Program-made: the position numbers and the translations under genes
Shown: piece after piece, positions 34,223-43,342 of the stretch
How positions within the stretch are numbered: position 1 is the stretch's first letter
Layout of the letters: each line of letters opens with the position of its first letter
Notes under the pieces: model-generated
Database searches by the model: none
Told to the model about the DNA's origin: nothing
The model's input: the letters and a program-made list of their open reading frames with translations, nothing else
Assembly (NCBI GenBank): GCA_963758555.1
Contig: CAVWVW010000003.1
Location: 744,001 to 808,000 of the forward strand
DNA from: CAIUMH01 sp963758555
Lineage (GTDB): Bacteria; Actinomycetota; Acidimicrobiia; Acidimicrobiales; RAAP-2
DNA: 64,000 nucleotides
Direction of reading: 5' to 3'

Positions 34223-35418
34223 AGGTGGCGGCCGATGACGAGGCAGCCGTTGTGCCCGCCAAAGCCGAAGGAGTTCGAGAGCACCACGGCTTGCTCGAGC
34301 TTGCGGGGCTCACCTTGGACCACGTCGAGCTTGATAGCGGGATCGAGGTGCTCGAGGCCGATGGTCGGGGGAATGACGCCGCGGTCGATCGTCAGGACCG
34401 AGGCAACCGCCTCCAAGGCGCCTGCTCCGCCGAGGCTGTGTCCCGTCACGCCCTTCGCTGAGGTGACTGGAGGTGCGTCGTCGCCGAAGAGCGAGACGAT
34501 CGCCTTCGATTCCGCCAGGTCGTTCAGGGGGGTCGAGGTGCCGTGGGCGTTGATGTGCCCGACGTCCGAGATGCTGAGGCCAGCGTCGGCGATGGCCAGC
34601 TCCATGCAGCGCCTCGCGCCTGAGCCGTCTTCGCGCGGCGCGGTGATGTGGAAGGCATCAGCGGTGGAGGCCGCACCGAGGACCTCGGCGTAGATGCGCG
34701 CGCCACGAGCCACCGCATGGTCGAGCGATTCGATCACCAGAGCCCCCGCTCCTTCAGCCATCACGAAGCCATCCCGGGCGACGTCGAAGGGCATGGACTT
34801 TCCGGTGGAGGAGAGCGCGGTCATGTTGCCAAAGCCAGCGAAGGCCACCGGATCGAGGATGGACTCGCCTCCGCCGGTGAGGGCGACCGAGACGCGCCCT
34901 GACGCCACGAGGTGAGCGGCGTAGCCGATGGCGTGAGTCCCGGCGGCACACGCCGTCGTGATGGTCTCTGCGGGGCCCCGGAGGCCGTAGCGCATAGCGA
35001 CCTGCGCGCCCCCGGCGTTCGGCATCATCATGGGAGCGAGGAACGGGGTGACCCGCTTGGGACCCTTATCGGCGAGAACGGCCGTCTGAGCCGTGAGGGT
35101 CGTCATGCCGCCGATCCCAGTGCCGAAGATCGAGGCCGAGCGATCCGGATCGTCCACCTCGATGCCTGAGTCCTCGAACGCCTCGACGGCAGCCGCCACG
35201 GTGAGCTGGGCGAAGCGGTCGACCCGTCGGACCTCCTTCGCGCTGAAGTACCGCTCAGGATCGAAATCGGGAACGGATCGGTCGTCGGTGAAGCTGCCGG
35301 AGAGCAGGCCCTCGAAGAGGGCTGCAGCACCCGAACCGCAGGCGCTCACGGCACCGACGCCCGTGATCACGACGCGATGGCCGCCAATGGGTCGCCCGTC
35401 AACCTCGCCGATAAACAT
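34219..35418 (-). CDS. fabF: beta-ketoacyl-ACP synthase II
   Basis: Condensing enzyme of type II fatty acid elongation. 399 residues from ATG 35418, overlapping the acpP stop by one base. The active-site cysteine is in TITTACAAGTHAIGYA; the two histidines are in INAHGTSTPLNDLAE and SAKGVTGHSLGGAGALE. The N-terminus reads VVITGVGAVSACGSG and the C-terminal loop SNSFGFGGHNGCLVI. It closes the fabD-fabG-acpP-fabF set; no fabH is in the set, so initiation must be encoded elsewhere or differently. Confidence 0.95.
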   Translation of the reverse strand: MFIGEVDGRPIGGHRVVITGVGAVSACGSGAAALFEGLLSGSFTDDRSVPDFDPERYFSAKEVRRVDRFAQLTVAAAVEAFEDSGIEVDDPDRSASIFGTGIGGMTTLTAQTAVLADKGPKRVTPFLAPMMMPNAGGAQVAMRYGLRGPAETITTACAAGTHAIGYAAHLVASGRVSVALTGGGESILDPVAFAGFGNMTALSSTGKSMPFDVARDGFVMAEGAGALVIESLDHAVARGARIYAEVLGAASTADAFHITAPREDGSGARRCMELAIADAGLSISDVGHINAHGTSTPLNDLAESKAIVSLFGDDAPPVTSAKGVTGHSLGGAGALEAVASVLTIDRGVIPPTIGLEHLDPAIKLDVVQGEPRKLEQAVVLSNSFGFGGHNGCLVIGRHL

Positions 35419-35654
35419 CAGAGCTTCGAGGTGACCAGCTCGTAGGCCTGCCCGATGGTCTCGACACCCTCGAGCTCGTTCTCGTCGACAGTGATGTCGA
35501 AGGACTCTTCGAGCGCCATCACCAGCTCGACGAGGTCCAGGCTGTCGGCGTCGAGGTCGTCGGCGAAGCGGGCCTCAGGGACGACGGCGGACGCATCGAC
35601 CTGGAGCACCTCGACGGCACAGGTCTTGAACTTGTCAAAATTGGCATCAGACAC
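35418..35654 (-). CDS. acpP: acyl carrier protein
   Basis: Carrier of growing acyl chains. 78 residues from ATG 35654. The serine that takes phosphopantetheine is in DLDADSLDLVELVMALEE, followed by the acidic recognition helix. A strong Shine-Dalgarno-like AGGAGAG lies upstream on the reverse strand. The 76-base gap to fabG contains a possible promoter (TAGATT at 35728-35733). Confidence 0.96.
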   Translation of the reverse strand: MSDANFDKFKTCAVEVLQVDASAVVPEARFADDLDADSLDLVELVMALEESFDITVDENELEGVETIGQAYELVTSKL

Positions 35655-35727
35655 AGCAAACTCTCCTCTCGGCCAGCTCGGAGCGTTTGCTGGCGCTTTC
35701 GTCGGGGCGCCCTCTGCGCCACCGGAG

Positions 35728-35733
35728 AATCTA
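35728..35733 (-). promoter_or_regulatory. possible -10 box of acpP-fabF
   Basis: On the reverse strand TAGATT overlaps the fabG stop codon and would give a leader of about 65 bases with the AGGAGAG ribosome site near the acpP start. Confidence 0.35.
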
Positions 35734-36447
35734 CAGCCCCATCCCGAGGCCGCCGTCGATGGCTATCACGGCGCCCGTGACGTAACTGGCTTGGGGCGAG
35801 GCGAGGAAGGCGACGACGTCGGCGACCTCTTCGGGTTGGCCCAGCCGTCCCGCGGGGACCTGGCTTGCGGCCTCAGCCAAGCGCTCTTCGCCGAGCGAGC
35901 TCGTCATGTCGGTGGCGATGAGCCCCGGAGCGACCACGTTGATCGTGATCGAACGCGAGGCGACCTCACGAGCCATGGCTCGCGACATGCCGACCAGGCC
36001 CGCCTTGGACGCTGCGTAGTTGGCCTGACCTGGGAGCCCCATGTAGGCGCCGATGGACGAGACCACCACGATCCGACCGCTCCGCTGGCGGATCATCTTC
36101 TTGAGCGCCCGCTTCATGACACGAAAGCTGGCGGTGAGGTTGGTGTCGAGGACGGAGGTGAAGTCCTCGTCGCTCATGCGCACCGACAGCTGGTCCTTGG
36201 TGATCCCCGCGTTCGCCACGACGACGTCGAGGCGCCCATGGGCCGCGTCGATGGCGTCGAAGGTCGCCTCGACGGCCTCCGGATCGGTGAGATCGACAGC
36301 ACGGTGCTCGATGCCCTCATGGTCGGCTCCGCCAGAGCGGGAGAGCCCGATGACGAGGTCGCCCTGGCGAGCGAAGGCTGCTGCACAGGCGGCACCGATG
36401 CCCCGGCTGGCTCCAGTGACGACCACCACTCGCTGGGTGTCGCTCAT
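35731..36447 (-). CDS. fabG: 3-oxoacyl-ACP reductase
   Basis: NADPH-dependent short-chain dehydrogenase that reduces beta-ketoacyl-ACP. I start at ATG 36447 (TGATG overlap with fabD), giving 238 residues. The cofactor loop is VVVTGASRGIGAACAAAF and NAG lies in VVANAGITKDQL. The Ser-Tyr-Lys triad is in VVVSSIGAYMGLPG and QANYAASKAGLVGM. IDGGLGMGL closes the protein as in FabG. Context (fabD upstream, acpP-fabF downstream) supports a fatty acid role among the many SDR possibilities. Confidence 0.94.
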   Translation of the reverse strand: MSDTQRVVVVTGASRGIGAACAAAFARQGDLVIGLSRSGGADHEGIEHRAVDLTDPEAVEATFDAIDAAHGRLDVVVANAGITKDQLSVRMSDEDFTSVLDTNLTASFRVMKRALKKMIRQRSGRIVVVSSIGAYMGLPGQANYAASKAGLVGMSRAMAREVASRSITINVVAPGLIATDMTSSLGEERLAEAASQVPAGRLGQPEEVADVVAFLASPQASYVTGAVIAIDGGLGMGL

Positions 36448-37343
36448 CAACTCGCTCCTTCGCTGGTCGGAAGATCGTCAGGCAAGCCCACGGAGTGGAC
36501 GGTGGCGTCGGGCCGGATCCTCTTGATCAAGCCCGCCAGCACGCCGCCAGGCCCGATCTCGATGAAGCTCGCCTGGTCGTCAGGCACCGCCATGACAGAG
36601 GTCATGAAGCGCACAGGGCTCGTGAGCTGGGCGCTCAGGAGCTCCACCCAATCGGCGGTGCCGTCGTAGGTCTGGGCGTCGACGTTGGCAACGACGGGGA
36701 CGCTGCCGTGGTGGAACTCGGTGGCGTCGAGAGCGGAGCGGAGCTCGTCGAGCGCAGGAGCCATGAGGGGAGAGTGGAAGGCGCCTCCGACCTCAAGGGG
36801 GATCACCTTGCGCAGGCCGAGGTCACGTGCTCGCTCGCGAAGCTCGTCGAGCGCGGCCCACGGTCCAGCGAGGACCGCCTGTCCGGGTGCGTTCTCATTG
36901 GCCAGCACCACGTCGGGGAACTCCGCCAGCGCCGCCTCGAGGACCTCCTCGCTGGCACCTAGGACGGCGACCATCGAGCCGGGGTACTCCTCCGACGCCC
37001 TGGCCATGGCCTGGCCACGGGCGATCACCAGACGGGTGCCGGCTTCCAGGTCCACGATGCCCGCTTCTCGAAGGGCGCTGTACTCACCCAAGGAGTGGCC
37101 GATGGCGAGGTCTGCGCGGGCGCCAAGGGCGTCTGAGATCATCGCGCTGAGCGCGAAGGTGGCCAGCTGCGCGTTGTCAGTCCGCACCAGCTCCTCGAGG
37201 GGCGCTGCCTCGACGAGGCGACGCACGTCGATCCCGCACAGCGCTCCGATGTCGTCGAGAACGCGTGAGGAGGGGTGCTCGCTCCACGGGATGCCCATGC
37301 CTGGCCTCAGCGAGCCTTGGCCAGGGAACAGCGCTACGAGCAC
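36447..37343 (-). CDS. fabD: malonyl-CoA:ACP transacylase
   Basis: Loads malonate onto ACP. 298 residues from GTG 37343. The nucleophile serine is in AIGHSLGEYSAL and the N-terminal oxyanion loop is ALFPGQGSLRPGMG. The catalytic histidine lies in VGGAFHSPLM. GPGGVLAGLIKRI is near the C-terminus. A GGAGAG ribosome site precedes the start. It is the first gene of the reverse-strand fab operon and diverges from the nitrilase-family gene. Confidence 0.94.
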   Translation of the reverse strand: MLVALFPGQGSLRPGMGIPWSEHPSSRVLDDIGALCGIDVRRLVEAAPLEELVRTDNAQLATFALSAMISDALGARADLAIGHSLGEYSALREAGIVDLEAGTRLVIARGQAMARASEEYPGSMVAVLGASEEVLEAALAEFPDVVLANENAPGQAVLAGPWAALDELRERARDLGLRKVIPLEVGGAFHSPLMAPALDELRSALDATEFHHGSVPVVANVDAQTYDGTADWVELLSAQLTSPVRFMTSVMAVPDDQASFIEIGPGGVLAGLIKRIRPDATVHSVGLPDDLPTSEGAS

Positions 37344-37409
37344 ACAGCTCTCCTCTCCTCGAGATCAACAGCAGTGCAGTTTGCCACGGGCGGCTTCGAG
37401 GTCGACCGA

Positions 37410-37415
37410 TAGCCT
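37410..37415 (+). promoter_or_regulatory. leaderless -10 box of the nitrilase-family gene
   Basis: TAGCCT ends seven bases before GTG 37423 and four before GTG 37420. The first spacing matches the other leaderless genes, so 37423 is preferred. Confidence 0.5.
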
Positions 37416-37422
37416 CACGGTG

Positions 37423-38224
37423 GTGAACGTCGCAGCCGTGCAGTTCCGCTCGCTCGCAAGCGCAGCGCAATCTCGCCAGAAGCTCGAGGAGACCTTGAGG
37501 TCGCCGGCTCTCGTGGGCAGCGATCTGATCGTCCTGCCGGAGGCTACCCAGTGCCAGGTGGCAGAGGGCGCAGGGTCCATCGCCGCCGAGCCGGAGCCCT
37601 TGGACGGACCCTTCGTCGCGCTGCTCCAGCGCCAGGCGGCTCGCCTTGAGGCGACGCTCGTGGCGGGCATGTTCGAAGAGGCCGGCGGTCCGTTGCCGTT
37701 CAACACCACGGTGGTCGTGGACGGCGGCGGTCTCTTGGGCGCCTATCGCAAGACGCACCTCTATGACGCGCTGGGCGCCCAGGAGTCGAGAGACGTCCAG
37801 GCGGGCCCTGTCTCGCTTGAGAACACGGTCACCTTCGCCCTCGGAGGCTTGGTGGTCGGCGTGCAGACCTGCTTCGATCTCCGCTTCCCTGAGGTGAGCC
37901 GCCAGCTGGTCGACGCCGGCGCCGACGTGCTGGTGCTCGGGGCGGCCTGGTACGACGGGCCGAGGAAGATCGACCAGTGGCGGGTTCTGTGCGCGGCTCG
38001 TGCCATCGAGTCCACGGCGTACGTGGTGGCAGCCGCGCAGCCGAGCCCCCGCTTCTGCGGCACCTCCGTGATCATCGACCCGAGAGGTGCCCTCCTCGAC
38101 GAGGCCCCGCGCCGACGGAGAGGCCATCCTCTCGGCAGTGCTCGAGCCACCGCTCGTGCGCAGCGTGCGCACAGAGATGCCGCTGCTCGCCCTGCGCAGG
38201 CTCGGCTTCTCAGCCGAGAGGTGA
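37423..38224 (+). CDS. nitrilase-family amidohydrolase (one-base frameshift near the 3' end)
   Basis: Carbon-nitrogen hydrolase; closest in pattern to deaminated glutathione or omega-amidases, though the substrate is unknown. The Glu-Lys-Cys triad is visible: IVLPEATQCQVAEG, GAYRKTHLYDALG, and GVQTCFDLRFPEVSRQL. After GTSVIIDPRGALLDEA the frame breaks; removing one C of the run at 38105-38108 continues as GEAILSAVLEPPLVRS and ends at TGA 38222, giving 266 residues, normal for the family. The stop lies four bases before the tRNA-Leu 3' end on the other strand. Confidence 0.87.
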
Positions 38225-38228
38225 TGGG

Positions 38229-38312
38229 TGCCCGGAGCGGGACTCGAACCCGCACGCCCGTAAGGACAGGGGCTTTTGAGGCCCCCGCGTCTGCCGATTC
38301 CGCCATCCGGGC
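38229..38312 (-). tRNA. tRNA-Leu (anticodon CAA)
   Basis: 84 bases with a class II long variable arm. Acceptor stem GCCCGGA pairs with TCCGGGC. The anticodon stem GGGGC/GCCCC encloses loop CTCAAAA, anticodon CAA. The T arm reads GCGGGTTCGAGTCCCGC. The discriminator is A, and CCA is not encoded (CCC follows). It reads UUG codons. Confidence 0.95.
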
Positions 38313-38321
38313 AGCACGCTG

Positions 38322-38327
38322 ATGCTA
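38322..38327 (-). promoter_or_regulatory. -10 box of tRNA-Leu, overlapping the menC start
   Basis: On the reverse strand TAGCAT lies nine bases before the mature tRNA 5' end. The same bases contain the menC ATG on the forward strand. Confidence 0.45.
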
Positions 38328-39464
38328 CAGCTCGGTGCAGCAGACCTCGGGAGCCTCCTCGCCGTCGAGCTCTGGCGAACCGAGGTGAAGCTCCAGAGGC
38401 GCACACCAGCAGCCCACGGCGCCCATGACGTGCTCGAGAAGCACTACGTGCGCATCGTGTGCTCGAGCGGTGAGGGCTGGGGAGAGGTGGGGGCGCTCGC
38501 CACCCCGGTGGGCGTCGATCCGCCACTGGCCGGCGTGGCAGCGGCGCTCGAGGGGCTCTGGGCCGAGCGGCTCTATCTGAGCGCCAGGGCTCGAGATGGT
38601 CGATGCCCGGAGAGCAGCGCGCTCGGTCTCCTCGGCGCTTCGAGCGTGCTTGACCACGTGACCGCCGCCAGCCTCGAGATGGCGGTCCTCGACGCCGAGC
38701 TTCGATCGGTGAGCCGATCGCTGGCGGAGCACCTCGAGGCGCCGAGTCTCGCGGTGCGCTTCGGCGGGCTCGTCGGGCTCCACGAGGAGGGAGGCGTGGC
38801 GAGCTCGGTGGGCTGGGCGGCATCGCTGATCGACGAGGGCGCCACTCGCCTGCGGGTGAAGATCGACGAGCACGACCCTGTCCTCCCCGTGAGAGCCATC
38901 CGTGAGGCCTTCCCCGACGTCGCGCTCCATGCCGATGCCAACGGTGCCTTTGATCCCCGATCCATCGAGCTGCTGCGCCCTCTCGACGAGCTCGGTCTGG
39001 TCTGCATCGAGCAACCCATGAGGGGCCGTGACCTCGCGGCGATGGCAAGTGCGGCGGCCACCTTCTCGACGCCCTGGTGCTTGGACGAGGCGATCACGTC
39101 GCGTCGCCAGGCACGCGATGCGGTCCGCTACGGAGCCGCGCAGGCCCTCTGCCTCAAGCCGGGAAGGGTCGGCGGCCTGCGGACGGTCCTCGGGATCGGG
39201 GCCGACGCCGCCAGCTCGTCGGTGCCGGCCTTCATCGGCGGGCTCTTCGAGACCGGGCTCGGCAGAGCTGCCCTCGCTGTGTTCGCCGCCCGGCCAGAGT
39301 TCTCGCTCATCTCTGACGTGGCGGCACCCGTGACGTACCTCGACGAGGACCCTTGCGAGCTCGCCGGACCGAGCGGTGGGCTCCAGCCGCTCTGGGACGG
39401 TCCAGGAGTCGGCCCGTGGCCCCGGCGCAGCGTGCTGCACCCCGTGTTCTCCCGGCGGTTCTGA
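38322..39464 (+). CDS. menC: o-succinylbenzoate synthase
   Basis: Enolase-superfamily dehydratase converting SHCHC to o-succinylbenzoate in menaquinone synthesis. 380 residues from ATG 38322, the only start fitting the N-terminal domain (LAVELWRTEVKLQRRTPA). Superfamily residues: the general acid/base lysine in LRVKIDEHD, metal ligands in LHADANGAFD, CIEQPM and CLDEAITS, and the second lysine in ALCLKPGRVGG. MenC is preferred over N-acylamino acid racemase because menF and menG are encoded nearby. No TANNNT box fits the start. Confidence 0.9.
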   Translation: MLQLGAADLGSLLAVELWRTEVKLQRRTPAAHGAHDVLEKHYVRIVCSSGEGWGEVGALATPVGVDPPLAGVAAALEGLWAERLYLSARARDGRCPESSALGLLGASSVLDHVTAASLEMAVLDAELRSVSRSLAEHLEAPSLAVRFGGLVGLHEEGGVASSVGWAASLIDEGATRLRVKIDEHDPVLPVRAIREAFPDVALHADANGAFDPRSIELLRPLDELGLVCIEQPMRGRDLAAMASAAATFSTPWCLDEAITSRRQARDAVRYGAAQALCLKPGRVGGLRTVLGIGADAASSSVPAFIGGLFETGLGRAALAVFAARPEFSLISDVAAPVTYLDEDPCELAGPSGGLQPLWDGPGVGPWPRRSVLHPVFSRRF

Positions 39465-39498
39465 GGCGTCCCGAAAGGGGAGGGATGCCTGCGCCCTC

Positions 39499-39504
39499 TA
39501 GGAT
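39499..39504 (+). promoter_or_regulatory. leaderless -10 box of the coiled-coil/pdtaR/polA unit
   Basis: TAGGAT ends seven bases before GTG 39512 and excludes the in-frame ATG codons at 39485 and 39503 as starts. Confidence 0.6.
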
Positions 39505-39511
39505 GTGCGCC

Positions 39512-39808
39512 GTGCGACAGGCGACCGTTCGACGCAGAGTGCAGGACCTCCAGGCGAGAGTGGTGAGCTTGCGCGCAGAGGCGGCGGTGCTCCGAGAGCA
39601 GATCGAGGTCATCGACGCTGAGGTGGAGGACCTTCGGATCAGGGCCGTCGTCTCGGAGACGCCTCTGGCGGTCAAGGAGCATGCGGAGGCGGCCAAGCAC
39701 GCCCAGCTCGCTCACCGAGCGCTGCGCGAGTGCCTCGAGCAGATCGCTCGCTCGGAGAGCGACCGTGACCAGCTCTTGGGTGAAGTCACCCTGGAAGCGC
39801 AAGGTTGA
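39512..39808 (+). CDS. small coiled-coil protein upstream of pdtaR, unknown function
   Basis: 98 residues from GTG 39512, chosen from the -10 box seven bases upstream. The chain is almost wholly helical and heptad-patterned: RRRVQDLQARVVSLRAEAAVL, EQIEVIDAEVEDLRIRA, and AHRALRECLEQIARSESDRDQLL. No membrane segment, cysteine pair or enzymatic motif is visible. Its stop overlaps the pdtaR ATG (TGATG), so the two are co-translated. A scaffold or partner for the antiterminator downstream is conceivable, but this is inference. Confidence 0.8.
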   Translation: MRQATVRRRVQDLQARVVSLRAEAAVLREQIEVIDAEVEDLRIRAVVSETPLAVKEHAEAAKHAQLAHRALRECLEQIARSESDRDQLLGEVTLEAQG

Positions 39809-40402
39809 TGGAGGGCGGCTCACGGGTCGTCATCGCTGACGACGAGGCCATCATCCGCCTCGACCTCAAGGAGATCCTCGAGGAAGCCGGCTACGTGGTC
39901 GTGGCCGAGACCGGTCGGGGGGACGAGGCTGTGGCGCTCGTCGACGCCCATCGCCCTGATCTCGCCGTGCTCGACGTGAAGATGCCCGGCCTCGATGGCA
40001 TCGCGGCGGCCCGTGAGATCGGCTCGCGCCACGACATCCCGGTGCTCCTGCTCACCGCCTTCAGCCAGCGCGACCTCATCGAGGAGGCTCGCGACGCGGG
40101 CGTGGCGGCCTACCTGATCAAGCCCTTCCGCAAGGCCGAGCTGATCCCGGCCGTGGCCCAGGTGCTGCGGTCCGCCTTTGAAGAGCGCGCCTTGGCCGTC
40201 GACGAAGAGGTCGGCTCGGTCGCCGAGGACAAGCTGGAGACCCGACGCCTCGTCGAAGAGGCCAAAGAGCTCTCTGATGAGCCAGCACGCCATGGCGGAG
40301 GACCAGGCCTTCACCTTCATCCAGCAGCGCGCCATGCAGACCAGGTCTCGCATGCGAGACGTCGCCTCCGCCATCGTCGAGGGATCGCTGTCACCGGAGT
40401 GA
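39808..40402 (+). CDS. pdtaR: ANTAR-domain response regulator, PdtaR type (one-base frameshift)
   Basis: Two-domain regulator: an N-terminal receiver and a C-terminal ANTAR RNA-binding antitermination domain. From ATG 39808 the receiver shows VVIADDEAIIRLDLKEIL, the phosphoacceptor Asp in LAVLDVKMPGLDG, LLLTAFSQRDL, and KPFRKAEL. After ETRRLVEEAKEL the frame breaks in the CTCTCT stretch at 40270-40275. Removing one T continues as LMSQHAMAEDQAFTFIQQRA with the ANTAR end, stopping at TGA 40400; corrected length is 197 residues, like mycobacterial PdtaR. The corrected stop overlaps the polA ATG. The histidine kinase partner is not in the window. Confidence 0.9.
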
Positions 40403-43066
40403 TGACAGAGCACGAGCAGCGGCCCCTGTTCCTCTTGGACGGGATGTCACTGGCCTTTCGGGCGTTCTTCGCGCTGCCCTCCCGACCTGGCCACCTCAAC
40501 CGGCGTGGTCACCAACGCGGTGCACGGCTTCGCCTCCATGGTGCTCAGCCTGGTGCGCGATCACGACCCCTCGGGGATGGCGGTGGCCTTTGATCTGCCC
40601 GGAGGCACGTTCCGCGACGAGATGGTCGAGGAGTACAAAGGTGGCCGGGCGGAGACCCCCGAAGAGCTGCCCCACCAGTTCGATCTGATCCGAGAGCTCG
40701 TGCGGGTCCTCGGGCTCCCCGTCGTCGAGGTCCAGAACTACGAGGCCGATGACGTCCTCGCCACCCTGGCGACACGGGCGCGAGACGAAGGTCGCCCCGT
40801 GGTGGTCGTCACAGGGGACAGGGATTGCTTCCAGCTGGTGGAGGACCCCTTCGTCAAGGTGCTCTACAACCGTCGAGGGGTCAGCGACTACTCGCTCTAC
40901 GACGAGGCAGGCATCATCGAGCGGACGGGCATCGAGCCTGCTCGCTATCCCATGCTCGCTGCGCTCCGGGGCGATCCCTCGGACAACCTGCCCGGCGTGC
41001 CCGGGGTGGGGGAGAAGACCGCAGCCAAGCTCTTGACCTCCTACGGCGATCTCGACGGGATCTTCTCGCACCTCGACGAGCTCACCCCCAAGCTCCGAGA
41101 GAACCTGGCGGCCAACGAGGAGCTGGCCCGAAAGAACCTCGACGTGATGAGGCTGGTCCGGGAGACGCCGCTCGAGCTGGACCCCCAGGATCTCCACTTC
41201 GGAGGGTGGAACCGCAGCGAGGCGCAGGCGTTCTTCGACCGCCTGGAGCTCCGAAACCTCTGGAAGAGGACCTCTGAGGCCTTGAGCGCTGGCCAGTTCG
41301 GCGAGTCCGACGGCGACGTCGAGGTGGCCGAGACGACGGCTGAGCCGCTCGCCGCGGTGGAGGTCGAGGTCGTCAAGGGCAAGCAGCAGGCGGCGCTGGC
41401 CGCCACGCTGGCGAAGACCGTCCAGGTGGTCGCCGTGAGCGCATCGGGCACGACGATGGCCTTCGGCGGGCGCGACCCCGGACCCGCTCTGGTGGTCGAC
41501 GTCGAGACCGACGTCGCTCGTCGACTGCTCTCGAGCGGCCAGCCGGTGGCCGCGCTCGATGCGAAGCGAGTGCTTCGAAGCTCGCTCTCCCAGGGAGCCG
41601 TCCCCGTCGATCCGGCGGGCGACGTCTCGATCGCCGGCTACCTCCTCGATGCTGCCGTCGGCACCTACGATCTCGGCTCGCTGGTCGCTCGCTACCTGCC
41701 GGGCACCGCCCTGCCGGGCGTCGACGAGTCGCTGGCTGGCCAGCTGGCGATCGGGGAGTCGAAGGTCGATGACGACCTCGCCGCTGAGCTCGAGATCATC
41801 CGACAGCTCTTGGACCTCTTCGAGCCGCGCTTGGTCGACGACGGCCTCGACTCGCTCTATCGAGAGATCGAGCTCCCGCTGACCCACGTGCTGGCCCGCA
41901 TGGAAGATCGGGGCATCGCCATCGACGTCGAGGTGCTCAGGGAGATCGCTGACGATCTCACCGAGAGGGCAGGCGTGCTCAACGCGAGGGTCCAAGAGCT
42001 CGCGGGCCATCCGTTCACGGTGAACTCGACCAAGCAGCTCCAAGAGGTCCTCTTCGTCGAGCTGGACCTGCCCAAGGGTCGCAAGACCAAGACGGGCTAC
42101 TCGACCGACGCCACCACGCTCGAGGGGCTGGTGGGCACCCACCCCATCATCGAGGCGATCCTGGCGTACCGCGAGGTCGAGAAGCTCCGCTCCACCTACG
42201 GCGAGAGCCTCCTGGCGGAGGTGAGCCCCGACGGCCGGATCCACGCCACGTTCCGCCAGACGGTGGCGCGCACGGGACGGCTCAGCTCAGAGAGCCCGAA
42301 CCTGCACAACATCCCGATCCGCACCGAGGAGGGTCGACGGTTCCGCAAGGCCTTCGTCCCGTCGCCGGGATGGGAGCTCTTGGTCGCCGACTACAACCAG
42401 GTCGAGCTCCGGATCATCGCCCATCTGGCCGGTGACGCCGGCCTGATCAAAGCCTTCGAGGCGGGGACCGACATCCACAGGGCTGTGGCGGCTGACGTCT
42501 TCGGCGTGGCACCCGAGGAGGTCACCTACGAGCAGCGGGAGCGGGCGAAGATGGTCTCCTACGGCTTGGCGTACGGCATGGAGGCCTTCGGCCTCTCCCG
42601 ACGGCTCGGGGGTGACGTGGGCGAGGCTCGAGAGATCATGGATCGGTACTTCTCTGCGTATCCGGACGTGAAGCAGTACATGGACGACACCGTGACCGAG
42701 GCTCGCAACCAGGGGTTCACGAGGACTGAGCTGGGTCGGATCCGCCCCCTGCCCGAGCTGACCAGCGGCAACCGCCACTCGCAGGCGGCCGCCGAGCGCC
42801 AGGCGATGAACGCGGGCATCCAGGGCTTGGCGGCCGACATCTTCAAGGTGGCGCTGGTCCGGCTGGATCGACGGCTCCTCTCGGAGGACCTCGAGGCGAG
42901 GATCGTCTTGCAGGTCCATGATGAGGTGCTGGTCGAGGCGCCGCCGGCGGAGAGGGAGGCTGTCGAGCTCGCGACGCGCCAGGCGCTCTGCGAGGCCGCC
43001 GCCCTCCGGGTTCCCCTCGAGATCACGATCGGCTGGGGCTCTTCGTGGGCAAACGCCAAGGGCTGA
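40402..43066 (+). CDS. polA: DNA polymerase I (one-base frameshift near the 5' end)
   Basis: Repair and Okazaki-fragment polymerase. The true start is ATG 40402 (MTEHEQRPLFLLDGMSLAFR), overlapping the pdtaR stop. An extra C at 40481-40483 shifts the frame before DLATSTGVVTNAVHGFA; corrected length is 887 residues. Domains: 5' nuclease (about 1-310, with NYEADDVLATLA and VVTGDRDCFQL), a central 3' exonuclease-like domain that appears degenerate, and family A polymerase with LVADYNQVELRIIAHLAGD (motif A), RAKMVSYGLAYGMEAFGLS (motif B) and LQVHDEVLVEAP (motif C). Next to pdtaR and rpsA as in mycobacteria. Confidence 0.96.
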
Positions 43067-43092
43067 CGCCAAGGCCTGACGCCACCAGGCTG
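43053..43092 (+). repeat. imperfect 13-base tandem repeat over the polA stop
   Basis: Three units beginning ACGCCA: 43053-43065, 43066-43078 and 43079-43092. The first two differ at one or two positions and the third is 14 bases. The polA stop TGA is at 43064-43066. No function is evident. Confidence 0.5.
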
Positions 43093-43219
43093 CTTGAGTC
43101 CCTCCCCGGCTCGGCGGACGAGGGCGCTCAGGTCGGCGCTCGTGACGGCGCTGGCGGTGGGCCCGAACGGAGGCTCAGAGCGAGCGGTCGGGCACGGGTC
43201 GTCCCTCGTTGAGCGCGTG

Positions 43220-43244
43220 AGGCGCAGCCCCGCTGGGGGCGCCT
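43220..43244. other. hairpin between polA and rpsA
   Basis: AGGCGC (43220-43225) pairs with GCGCCT (43239-43244), and CCCC (43228-43231) with GGGG (43235-43238) around loop GCT, with a two-base bulge. No T-run follows. It may end polA transcription or act on the rpsA promoter 12 bases downstream. Confidence 0.45.
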
Positions 43245-43256
43245 GAGAGGCAGTGC

Positions 43257-43262
43257 TAAAGT
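43257..43262 (+). promoter_or_regulatory. extended -10 box of rpsA
   Basis: TAAAGT preceded by TGC fits an extended -10. The start codon is 80 bases away, so rpsA has a leader of about 70 bases, unlike the leaderless genes around it. Confidence 0.45.
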
Positions 43263-43342
43263 CTTGGGTCCTGACTGGCGCTGGAAGCCAGGCCCCTGCT
43301 CCCTACCCGATCCCAGCGCGATCATCGCGAAGGCAATCTCTC

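Noticed and set aside
36685..38322. A 545-codon forward frame covering the nitrilase gene with a long N-terminal extension
   Set aside because: The first 245 codons are antisense to fabD; the nitrilase fold begins at 37423 with a -10 box before it.
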